Counted from the stretch's first letter, positions 7,066 to 11,767 are shown. The stretch: DNA of 11,767 nt from Sulfurospirillum sp. UBA6810 (GCA_002469305.1 DKEY01000034.1:1-11767), one strand, 5' to 3'. Notes: generated by a model not told the origin, from the letters alone. Numbers and translations: made by a program.

Positions 7066-7560
7066 TTATCCTCTTATCATTTCTATTGAACTATTTGCCA
7101 TAGTCTTAGCACTTTGAAAAGCTGCTACGTTTGCTTGGTAAGCTCTTGTCGCTTCTATTAAATCGGCCATTTCGATGACTGGATTTATATTTGGATACGC
7201 GACATATCCATCTTTATTTGCATCAGGATGCGTTGGGTCAAACTTTAGTTTAAAATCACTATCATCTCTGACAACCTTATCTACTACGACACTCATTATA
7301 GCAGGATTTGCATTTGTTTGCAAAAATGGGTCATCTATAGGATTTTCATAATTAAGCATATTATTGTTTTGAGCAATTTTTTCATTTAACTCTTTTTCAA
7401 AATCAACAGCCTTAAAGACAACTTCTTTTCTCTGATAAGGACCACCCTCGCTTGTTCTTGTTGTATTTGCATTTGCTATGTTTGAGCTTATAACATTCAT
7501 ACGGAAGCGTTGTGCCGATAAACCGTATCCACTTATATCAAAATCACTTAAATATGACAT
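7066..7560 (-). CDS. flgC: Flagellar proximal rod protein FlgC
   Basis: FlgC is one of the proximal rod subunits. The conserved N-terminal rod/hook motif is present (SGYGLSAQRFRMNVISSNIANANTTR, residues 10-35), as are G-x-PYQRKEVVF at 40-49 and the C-terminal helix region NPVIEMADLIEATRAYQANVAAFQSAK at 126-152. At 164 residues it is longer than the enteric protein (about 134) because of a central segment around 55-115. I recall a similar length in Campylobacter. AAGGA (complement of 7567-7571) precedes the ATG by 6 nt. It is separated by 9 nt from flgB and 5 nt from fliE, so it is co-transcribed. Confidence 0.95.
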   Translation of the reverse strand: MSYLSDFDISGYGLSAQRFRMNVISSNIANANTTRTSEGGPYQRKEVVFKAVDFEKELNEKIAQNNNMLNYENPIDDPFLQTNANPAIMSVVVDKVVRDDSDFKLKFDPTHPDANKDGYVAYPNINPVIEMADLIEATRAYQANVAAFQSAKTMANSSIEMIRG

Positions 7561-7569
7561 CTCTTATCC

Positions 7570-7998
7570 TTATAATTTACCAGAAGCTTCGATAACACTT
7601 TTAAAAATCGTACTATTTCTTCTTAACGCTGCTGTTAAAGCGTTAAACATGATATCGTTTTTACTCATCTCTGTTGTTTCAACGTCCAAATCTACAGTAT
7701 TGCCATCATTTCTTGCTGTATGTCCATCTCTTAGAAAGATTGTTGATTTAGAAGAGTCCAACTCGTTATATCCACTAAGATGAGAGGTGTTTGTTTGTGC
7801 CATCTCTAGTTTTGTTGTACTATCTTTACCATACATCTCTTTTGTACGTTGGATTAAAGCAGTTTCAAAATCTACATCTCTTGCTTTGTAAAAAGGTGTA
7901 TCGATATTTGCAATGTTACTAGCTATCATATCTTGGCGCATTGCTCTTGCATTTAGAGCTGCTTCCATCAATGGTTTTGATTTAGTAGTTTCAAACAT
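7570..7998 (-). CDS. flgB: Flagellar proximal rod protein FlgB
   Basis: FlgB is the rod subunit nearest the MS ring. The 142-residue protein has the family signature RQDMIASNIANIDTPFYKARDVDFE at 21-45 and a C-terminal helical region with NDIMFNALTAALRRN at 114-128, both parts of the D0 coiled-coil domain. AAGGA (complement of 8004-8008) lies 5 nt upstream of the ATG. It is the first gene of flgB-flgC-fliE-ftsI. The sigma-54 promoter at 8033-8046 would give a leader of only about 23 nt, so RpoN-dependent early flagellar expression under the FlgSR-type system of this phylum is expected. Confidence 0.95.
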   Translation of the reverse strand: MFETTKSKPLMEAALNARAMRQDMIASNIANIDTPFYKARDVDFETALIQRTKEMYGKDSTTKLEMAQTNTSHLSGYNELDSSKSTIFLRDGHTARNDGNTVDLDVETTEMSKNDIMFNALTAALRRNSTIFKSVIEASGKL

Positions 7999-8032
7999 CT
8001 TATTCCTTTCAAAGTTTCTTGCCTCAGTATAA

Positions 8033-8046
8033 GCAAATTTTATTCC
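8033..8046 (-). promoter_or_regulatory. Sigma-54 (-24/-12) promoter of the flgB operon
   Basis: On the minus strand GGAATAAAATTTGC is followed by TTATACTG. The invariant GG (8045-8046) and GC (8033-8034) are separated by exactly 10 nt, and the -12 region reads TTTGCTT, as in Campylobacterota RpoN promoters. The predicted start is near 8021, about 23 nt before the flgB ATG. The position ahead of a rod gene, a known RpoN target class in this phylum, supports the call. Confidence 0.85.
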
Positions 8047-8080
8047 CTTTTTTTCAATACCAATTTAAACATTATTTGTG

Positions 8081-8086
8081 TAAAAT
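8081..8086 (+). promoter_or_regulatory. Candidate -10 box of ftsW
   Basis: TTTGTGTAAAAT at 8075-8086 resembles a housekeeping -10 (TAAAAT) with a nearby TG, about 29 nt before the ftsW ATG. TGTGT at 8077-8081 and ACACA at 8098-8102 form a short inverted repeat around it. The promoter lies back to back with the sigma-54 promoter. The match is moderate. Confidence 0.35.
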
Positions 8087-8114
8087 TATAAAAAATCACA
8101 CATAAAAGAACTAT

Positions 8115-9275
8115 ATGGCAACGGATAAAACACTTTTTATATTATGTACATTTTGTATTTTTGTAAGTATTGTTTTTTCACTATCACTTCCAGTATTTAC
8201 AACACTATTTTTTAACTACAATGAATGGCATTTTTTTATAAGACAGCTAGGAGTTGGTCTTGTTGCTATAACTTTGATGTGGCTTATTTCTCAACTCAAT
8301 CCAGACAAGTATCTCTCTTTAATAGGGCTTGGTATATTTTTTATATGTCTTTTTCTCATGGGGATTATGCACTTTTTACCAGAAGCTCTTGTTACAAGTG
8401 CTGGTGGAGCAAAGAGATGGATAAGACTTCCTGGTTTCTCTTTTGCACCAGTTGAGTTTTTTAAAATCGGTTTTGTATATTTTCTCTCTTGGAGTTTTGC
8501 TAGAAAGTTAGATGAGAGTAAAAAATCACTCAAAGAAGAGATGAAACTTATTCTTCCTTATGTAGCTGTTTTTGTTTTAGTCATATACCTCATCGCTGTT
8601 TTACAAAATGACTTGGGACAAGTCGTGGTACTCGCACTTACTCTTGCTGTTATGATATTTTTTGCAGGCACTAGTTTAAAGCTTTTTATGCTTAGTATTG
8701 TCGGTTCTATCACTGTTTTTCTTATAGCTATCGTTACATCTGACCATAGAATTATCAGGATAAAAACTTGGTGGGCTACAATACAAGACATGATACTTTC
8801 TATGTTCCCAAGCTCTATCGCCAGTGCACTCCGAGTTGAAAATGCCCCTGAACCATACCAAATCTCACACTCACTTAACGCTATAAAACATGGTGGCTTA
8901 TTTGGAGAGGGTCTTGGTGGAGGACTTTTTAAGTTAGGATATCTTACTGAAGTGCATACGGACTTTGTTCTAGCAGGTATTGCCGAAGAGATTGGCGCAC
9001 TTGGTGTTACGCTGATAGCACTCATCATCTTTACCATCATCTACCGTATATTTAAAATCTCTAGTCGAAGTGAAAATCGTGTTTTTTATCTCTTTTCACT
9101 TGGTATTGGGTTGCTTATTGTTTTCTCATTTTTGATGAATGCCTATGGCATAACTTCTATCACTCCTATCAAAGGAATTGCTGTTCCATTTATAAGCTAT
9201 GGGGGAAGTTCTATGCTTGCCCTTGGTATTGGTATTGGCATGGTGTTAATGGTAAGTAAAAGAGCAAAATTATGA
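8115..9275 (+). CDS. ftsW: SEDS peptidoglycan glycosyltransferase FtsW
   Basis: FtsW polymerises lipid II into septal glycan and works with FtsI. The 386-residue protein has about ten hydrophobic segments. SEDS landmarks are GGAKRWIRLPGFSFAPVEFFKIG at 97-119, LQNDLGQ at 163-169, GEGLGGGLFKLGYLTEVHTDFVLAGIAEEIG at 264-294 with the catalytic aspartate D283 in HTDF, and GIAVPFISYGGSSML at 354-368. The segment between R215 and the PYQISHSL motif (about residues 216-247) is noticeably longer than the E. coli equivalent as I remember it. No strong Shine-Dalgarno is seen, only AAAAGAA before the ATG. Downstream it shares ATGA with a 37-codon ORF and is followed by murG. RodA is the alternative, but proximity to ftsI and murG favours FtsW. 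Confidence 0.88.
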   Translation: MATDKTLFILCTFCIFVSIVFSLSLPVFTTLFFNYNEWHFFIRQLGVGLVAITLMWLISQLNPDKYLSLIGLGIFFICLFLMGIMHFLPEALVTSAGGAKRWIRLPGFSFAPVEFFKIGFVYFLSWSFARKLDESKKSLKEEMKLILPYVAVFVLVIYLIAVLQNDLGQVVVLALTLAVMIFFAGTSLKLFMLSIVGSITVFLIAIVTSDHRIIRIKTWWATIQDMILSMFPSSIASALRVENAPEPYQISHSLNAIKHGGLFGEGLGGGLFKLGYLTEVHTDFVLAGIAEEIGALGVTLIALIIFTIIYRIFKISSRSENRVFYLFSLGIGLLIVFSFLMNAYGITSITPIKGIAVPFISYGGSSMLALGIGIGMVLMVSKRAKL

Positions 9276-9385
9276 ACATAATTTGTTCTTTTACATGTAA
9301 AAGCTTGCTTTGTACTTTAGTGATTGAAAAAGACTTGAATGTATTCAAGCCTTTTGAGACAATTAAGATAAAGGCAAAATTATGA
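9272..9385 (+). CDS. Candidate 37-codon ORF between ftsW and murG
   Basis: An ATG overlapping the ftsW stop (ATGA) opens a frame that runs to a TGA overlapping the murG ATG (again ATGA). It encodes 37 residues, beginning MNIICSFTCKSLLC and ending IKIKAKL. Its last three codons (AKL) repeat those of FtsW because of the 12-bp direct repeat. A weak AAAGAG lies 7 nt before the ATG. I recognise no domain; three cysteines fall in the first 14 residues. The palindrome at 9288-9303 and the hairpin at 9328-9355 are inside the frame. It may be a real coupled small protein, or simply an open path that keeps ribosomes moving into murG. Without homologues the coding call stays weak. Confidence 0.35.
   Translation: MNIICSFTCKSLLCTLVIEKDLNVFKPFETIKIKAKL
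9288..9303. repeat. TTACATGTAA-family palindrome, copy 4 (ftsW-murG junction)
   Basis: CTTTTACATGTAAAAG is a perfect 16-bp palindrome. It sits 13 nt after the ftsW stop, inside the 110-bp segment bounded by direct repeats. Confidence 0.85.
9328..9355 (+). terminator. Terminator-like hairpin between ftsW and murG
   Basis: AAAAG (9328-9332), one mismatched A, CTTGAA (9334-9339), loop TGTA, TTCAAG (9344-9349), one mismatched C, then CTTTT (9351-9355) form an A-stem-T hairpin. It resembles a weak, possibly bidirectional terminator. Because it lies within the 37-codon frame upstream of murG, translation of that frame would prevent it forming. That suggests partial termination or attenuation, which is an inference. 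Confidence 0.4.
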
Positions 9386-10401
9386 TAAATATAGCAATCA
9401 CAGGTGGTGGCACAGGTGGACATTTAGCCATAGCAAAATCCTTAAAAGAAGAACTCAATAAAAGAGGCATAAAACCTATCTTTATAGGCTCAATCAATGG
9501 ACAGGATAAAGAGTGGTTTTTCCATGATAGTGGCTTTGAAAAAACATACTTTTTAGACTCAAAAGGTGTTGTAAACAAAAAAGGATTCAAAAAGCTAGTA
9601 GTTTTACTTGATATACTCAAAGCAACTCTTACATGTAAGAATATTTTCCGCACTCACAACGTCAATGCTGTCTTTTGTGTAGGGGGATATTCTGCTGCTC
9701 CTGCTTCATTTGCAAGCCTACTTTGTTTTAAGCCCCTCTACATACATGAACAAAATGCTGTTATAGGAACTTTAAACAAACTTTTAAAACCTTTTGCAAA
9801 AGAGTTTTTTTCTTCATATGAAAGCTCTTCAAAAGTACAAGAGTATCCTGTAAGTAAAGGTTTTTTTGACAAACAAAGAGTAAGAAGTGAACTTAAAAGT
9901 ATTATATTTTTAGGTGGTTCCCAGGGCGCAAAGTTTATCAATGAACTCGCTATGAAAAATGCAAAAGTTTTGATAGATAAAGGATTACATGTAATCCACC
10001 AAACAGGGAAAAATCAGTTTGATGAGATAAAAGAATTTTATGAAAAAAATTCTTTACATGTAGATTGTTTTGATTTTTCAAAAGAGTTGGTTTCTAAAAT
10101 CACTCAAGCAGACTTTGCTATCAGCCGAGCAGGTGCTAGCACTCTTTGGGAATTGAGCGCAAATGCTTTGCCTACTCTCTTTATCCCTTTTCCTCATGCG
10201 GCAAAAAATCACCAGTACTTCAATGCAAAAAAGCTACAAGACAATCAAATGGCATTATTGATTAAAGAGAGTGAAATGGCACAAAAAAATCTCTTGGATA
10301 TACTAGAAGATATAAATATAGCAGAAATTTCACAAAAGCTCTTAGCGAGTACAGATAAAAATGCTATGAAAAAAATAGCAGATATCATTTCAAAGGTATA
10401 A
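9382..10401 (+). CDS. murG: UDP-GlcNAc:undecaprenyl-PP-MurNAc-pentapeptide GlcNAc transferase
   Basis: MurG makes lipid II from lipid I at the inner face of the cytoplasmic membrane. The 339-residue GT-B protein shows GGGTGGHL at 8-15, FIGSINGQDKEW at 34-45, GGYSAAPASF at 101-110, HEQNAVIGTLNKLL at 122-135, the second glycine-rich loop GGSQGA at 178-183, and the UDP-GlcNAc site SRAGASTLWELSANALPTLFIPFPHA at 248-273, followed by KNHQYFNA. Length is slightly below the E. coli 355. AAAGG at 9370-9374 lies 7 nt before the ATG, so the start is well supported. It overlaps the upstream 37-codon frame by ATGA and leaves one base before the next gene. Three TACATGTA palindromes lie inside (copies 5-7). 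Confidence 0.95.
   Translation: MINIAITGGGTGGHLAIAKSLKEELNKRGIKPIFIGSINGQDKEWFFHDSGFEKTYFLDSKGVVNKKGFKKLVVLLDILKATLTCKNIFRTHNVNAVFCVGGYSAAPASFASLLCFKPLYIHEQNAVIGTLNKLLKPFAKEFFSSYESSSKVQEYPVSKGFFDKQRVRSELKSIIFLGGSQGAKFINELAMKNAKVLIDKGLHVIHQTGKNQFDEIKEFYEKNSLHVDCFDFSKELVSKITQADFAISRAGASTLWELSANALPTLFIPFPHAAKNHQYFNAKKLQDNQMALLIKESEMAQKNLLDILEDINIAEISQKLLASTDKNAMKKIADIISKV
9627..9640. repeat. TTACATGTAA-family palindrome, copy 5 (in murG)
   Basis: TCTTACATGTAAGA is a perfect 14-bp palindrome. The murG frame reads CTT ACA TGT AAG (Leu-Thr-Cys-Lys, residues 83-86), in a part of MurG that is not conserved. Confidence 0.85.
9982..9997. repeat. TTACATGTAA-family palindrome, copy 6 (in murG)
   Basis: GGATTACATGTAATCC is a perfect 16-bp palindrome with flanks unlike the other copies. 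It encodes Leu-His-Val at murG residues 202-204. Confidence 0.85.
10053..10064. repeat. TTACATGTAA-family palindrome, copy 7 (in murG)
   Basis: TTTACATGTAGA is palindromic apart from a T-G pair at 10054/10063, the same offset as in copies 2 and 8. It encodes Leu-His-Val at murG residues 225-227. Confidence 0.75.
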
Positions 10402-10402
10402 T

Positions 10403-10645
10403 TTGAATTCAAAAAAGTTTTTTACAGATGTTGGTAAAATCCCTATTGTTGGTGATTTGATTATAGCTTTTGCTATAATCGTGGTTTTGACTTCTCTCTC
10501 CTCAGCAGGTGGTTACTTTGGATTAGAAGGTGAAAACAAACAGTTGATGATAAATATATTTATCACCCTTGGTATAGTGTATTTTATCGCTGCATTGTCA
10601 TTTAGAACATTTAGATATATAACAAATAAAAAAGGAAAATCATGA
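10403..10645 (+). CDS. Small two-TM membrane protein, TTG start
   Basis: The 80-residue protein is not recognised. Two hydrophobic segments are clear, about 15-37 and 49-68, linked by a short loop with GLEGENKQ. A basic tail (RYITNKKGKS) and a basic N-terminus suggest both ends face the cytoplasm. It starts with TTG at 10403: AAAGG at 10392-10396 lies 6 nt upstream, the gap to murG is one base, and no ATG exists before the second TM segment. The stop overlaps the next gene (ATGA). The placement suggests co-expression with the lipid II pathway, but no function can be inferred from that alone. A 9-bp inverted repeat lies inside at 10459-10480. Confidence 0.75.
   Translation: MNSKKFFTDVGKIPIVGDLIIAFAIIVVLTSLSSAGGYFGLEGENKQLMINIFITLGIVYFIAALSFRTFRYITNKKGKS
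10459..10480 (+). promoter_or_regulatory. 9-bp inverted repeat containing a perfect extended -10
   Basis: GATTATAGC (10459-10467), TTTT, GCTATAATC (10472-10480) form a perfect stem with a four-base loop inside the small membrane-protein gene. The right half reads TTTTGCTATAAT, a textbook TGnTATAAT extended -10 ending at 10479. A transcript from about 10486 could serve the downstream GNAT-like gene. A mirror TATAAT faces left. Codons here (LIIAFAII) could produce it by chance. Confidence 0.35.
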
Positions 10646-11100
10646 GTACAAATATAAAAGTAAGAATTGCTACAAGAGATGATGCTAAAAAGATAGCTGA
10701 ATTTAACGTCCAATTTGCAAAAGAGACAGTAGATAAAAATCTCTCCTTACAAGTAACAGAGGAAGGTGTTCACAAGGTTTTTTCAAGCTTTAACAATGGT
10801 TTTTATCTCGTTGCTCAAATAGAAAAACAAATCGTTGGAATTTGTATGATAACAAGAGAGTGGAGTGATTGGAGTAATGGAGCATTTTATTGTATCCAAA
10901 GCATATTTGCCAGCCATAGTGAATTAGAAAAAGAGATTCATGATGAACTCTTTGATAAAGCTAAAAGTCTTGCAAAAGAGCATCATGATGTTTGCGGTAT
11001 AAGATTTTATGTTGACAAAGATGATAAAGATACACAAAAAACTTATGAAAAACTAGGTTTAAAAAAGACTCCATATAGACTATTTGAAGAAGAGTTTTAA
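10642..11100 (+). CDS. GNAT-fold N-acetyltransferase-like protein with degenerate CoA loop
   Basis: The 152-residue protein follows the GNAT plan. The N-terminal strand VRIATRDDAKKIAEF is at 7-21. Central strands GFYLVAQIEKQIVGICMITREWS are at 53-75. A helix-rich part spans 93-114. The ending GIRFYVDKDDKDTQKTYEKLGLKKTPYRLFE at 119-149 matches the usual strand, asparagine-like region and YEKLGF element. The acetyl-CoA pyrophosphate loop (Q/R-x-x-G-x-G/A), expected after the QSIFAS strand near 86-91, is not visible. HSELEKEIHDELFDK occupies that place with no glycine or arginine. It may therefore bind CoA poorly or not catalyse at all. It starts on ATGA shared with the upstream gene, with AAGGA 5 nt before. 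Substrate unknown. Confidence 0.7.
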   Translation: MSTNIKVRIATRDDAKKIAEFNVQFAKETVDKNLSLQVTEEGVHKVFSSFNNGFYLVAQIEKQIVGICMITREWSDWSNGAFYCIQSIFASHSELEKEIHDELFDKAKSLAKEHHDVCGIRFYVDKDDKDTQKTYEKLGLKKTPYRLFEEEF

Positions 11101-11109
11101 CTCTTCTTC
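11086..11109 (+). terminator. Hairpin spanning the GNAT-like gene stop, possible operon end
   Basis: GAAGAAGAGTT (11086-11096) and AACTCTTCTTC (11099-11109) are perfect complements around TT. A practical hairpin has a 9-bp stem and a TTTTAA loop. The stop codon (11098-11100) lies in the loop. C-rich sequence, not a T-run, follows, so it is atypical as an intrinsic terminator. It marks the apparent end of the ftsW-murG operon. Confidence 0.45.
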
Positions 11110-11206
11110 CCCCTCTCATAAATCTTTCAAAACACTGCTGAATCTTAGTTTTTGACGTTTTTTAATTAACTTTTTATTTTAGAGAAAAATTTAAAACTTT
11201 TAAACA

Positions 11207-11365
11207 ATGAACTTACATCAAGTAATACAAAAGCTAACCGACAAATTACACTATTTTAAACTCTTACATGTAGGATTGATTATATCTTCGTTTTTAATAT
11301 CATTCCTAGACGAACTTGAACTTGATATTCATTTTATATTTTTCTTAAATAACCTTTTTTTATAA
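11207..11365 (+). CDS. Candidate 52-aa small ORF, hydrophobic
   Basis: ATG at 11207 opens 52 codons ending in TAA. The product starts MNLHQVIQKLTDKLHYFKLL and has a hydrophobic stretch at about 20-34 (LHVGLIISSFLISFL), an acidic piece DELELD, and a second hydrophobic tail. It could be a single-pass membrane peptide. No Shine-Dalgarno is seen, the codons are simply AT-rich, and the LHV codons are supplied by palindrome copy 8. No family is recognised, so it could be a chance frame. Confidence 0.25.
   Translation: MNLHQVIQKLTDKLHYFKLLHVGLIISSFLISFLDELELDIHFIFFLNNLFL
11262..11275. repeat. TTACATGTAA-family palindrome, copy 8 (intergenic)
   Basis: TCTTACATGTAGGA is palindromic over 14 bp apart from one T-G pair (11264/11273). 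It lies outside any firm gene. Confidence 0.75.
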
Positions 11366-11689
11366 TCACCTGCAAACTATAAACATAAGCTTAAAAAGTA
11401 CTTCTCACTCTTATAAAGATTCGTGATAAAGTACTCATCCAACTAGTATCAATTTGATTTTAAAAAAAATGACACTACTCAAAAAGCTATGCACACATCC
11501 TTTTATATAATAAGTATACTATAAGACAACGATAAATAATCTTAAGATAATTAGAAAAAGTAATAGCGAATGATTAGGAAGAAAAGCATAATAAAAAATG
11601 AATATAATATTAGGGATTATTAGTGAATAAAAGATAAAAAAAGAATACATAAGAGCTAAAAGAGAAGGGATGTAAAAAGAGGGGTAAGT

Positions 11690-11695
11690 AAAAAA
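11690..11695 (-). terminator. T-run directly after the 5S rRNA
   Basis: On the minus strand the 5S sequence ends ...CCGGTTCGCG and is followed by six T. The 5S closing stem, possibly extended by complementary sequence upstream of the 5S gene outside the window, could act as the terminator stem. Only the T-run and one side of the stem are visible. Confidence 0.35.
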
Positions 11696-11697
11696 CG

Positions 11698-11767
11698 CGA
11701 ACCGGCGGCGACCTACATTTCCATCCCAGTAAGGGAAAGTATCATCGGCGATGAAGAGCTTAGCTTC
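11698..11767 (-). rRNA. rrf: 5S ribosomal RNA, 3' part (5' end beyond window)
   Basis: The minus strand reads GAAGCTAAGCTCTTCATCGC, then CGATGATACT, then GGAAATGTAGGTCGCCGCC. This matches the conserved 3' two thirds of bacterial 5S rRNA: the GAAGCTAAGC helix III/loop region, the CGCCGATGATAC loop, and the GTAGGTCGCYGCC return strand of helix I. About 70 nt are present; some 45 nt lie beyond the right edge. The exact 3' end is uncertain by a few bases (11696-11701). GC content is much higher than the surroundings, as expected for rRNA. It is presumably the end of a 16S-23S-5S operon transcribed leftward, convergent with the ftsW-murG operon. Confidence 0.92.

Larger units (their letters stand above)
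9264..9385 (+). repeat. Exact 12-bp direct repeat flanking a 110-bp segment
   Basis: GCAAAATTATGA occurs at 9264-9275 and again at 9374-9385. The first copy contains the ftsW stop (TGA, 9273-9275); the second contains the murG start (ATG, 9382-9384). Removing one 110-bp unit would leave ftsW and murG overlapping by ATGA. The arrangement looks like a target duplication around an inserted piece, or a tandem duplication that later diverged. Neither is proved by this sequence alone. Confidence 0.7.
11110..11689. other. Intergenic region before the rRNA operon, no convincing gene
   Basis: This stretch is strongly AT-rich with frequent stops in all frames. The only frame worth noting is the 52-codon ORF at 11207-11365. 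Other items are palindrome copy 8 (11262-11275), AAAGTACT repeated at 11395-11402 and 11428-11435, and a TATAAT at 11506-11511 with no gene behind it. The right part (about 11530-11690) is purine-rich on the plus strand. No tRNA cloverleaf was found by eye. Confidence 0.6.

Noticed and set aside
4307..10063. TACATGTA sites as classical operators for one regulator
   Set aside because: Six of eight lie deep inside coding regions with no promoter nearby, so simple repression of hemH or murG does not explain them.
11395..11435. AAAGTACT direct repeat as an attachment site or iteron
   Set aside because: Two 8-bp copies 33 bp apart in very AT-rich DNA are not distinctive, and no integrase or replication gene is near.
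11506..11511. TATAAT as a promoter in the 3' intergenic region
   Set aside because: No gene follows on that strand; such hexamers are common in this AT-rich stretch.
1..11767. CRISPR arrays, insertion sequences, prophage or defence genes
   Set aside because: No spaced repeats, transposase, integrase or nuclease-type ORFs were seen; the genes are core envelope, flagellar and heme functions.

Overview
The window comes from an AT-rich genome (roughly one third GC by eye). It looks like a Campylobacterota (epsilonproteobacterial) chromosome, most likely a free-living Sulfurimonas-type organism. The gene order supports this: flgB-flgC-fliE-ftsI beside ftsW, ftsW followed by murG, and gnnB-gnnA-hemH. 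As far as I recall, these orders occur in Helicobacter pylori and Campylobacter jejuni. The partial 5S rRNA at the right edge also reads like this phylum. The genus is an inference; nothing in the window fixes it.

Layout. At the left, on the minus strand, a two-gene operon encodes an outer-membrane beta-barrel porin (598-1809) and a secreted YceI-like protein (98-586), followed by a terminator-like hairpin. A 242-nt divergent intergenic region leads to a plus-strand operon: gnnB (2052-3146), gnnA (3150-4052) and hemH (4049-4987). The first two make UDP-GlcNAc3N for lipid A and the third is ferrochelatase. hemH converges on and overlaps by 14 nt the end of a minus-strand operon: flgB (7570-7998), flgC (7066-7560), fliE (6758-7060) and ftsI (4974-6746). 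These encode proximal flagellar rod parts plus the division transpeptidase. A clear sigma-54 -24/-12 promoter (8033-8046) precedes flgB. Divergently on the plus strand lie ftsW (8115-9275), a 37-codon ORF with ATGA junctions on both sides (9272-9385), murG (9382-10401), a small two-TM protein with a TTG start (10403-10645) and a degenerate GNAT-like protein (10642-11100). About 590 bp without a convincing gene separates these from the 3' part of a 5S rRNA gene on the minus strand.

How the genes work together. Most of the window serves the cell envelope: outer-membrane porin, lipid A precursor synthesis, lipid II synthesis (MurG), septal glycan polymerase (FtsW) and its partner transpeptidase (FtsI). 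The flagellar basal rod is tied in because ftsI sits at the end of the rod operon.

The most unusual signals are not genes. (1) A family of eight TACATGTA-centred palindromes is packed into hemH, the ftsW-murG junction, murG and the 3' intergenic region. Their flanks differ in sequence but are symmetric. (2) A 110-bp segment lies between ftsW and murG, bounded by an exact 12-bp direct repeat. It looks inserted, yet it keeps ATGA translational junctions at both ends and carries one of these palindromes. No defence system, CRISPR array, insertion sequence or tRNA is visible.
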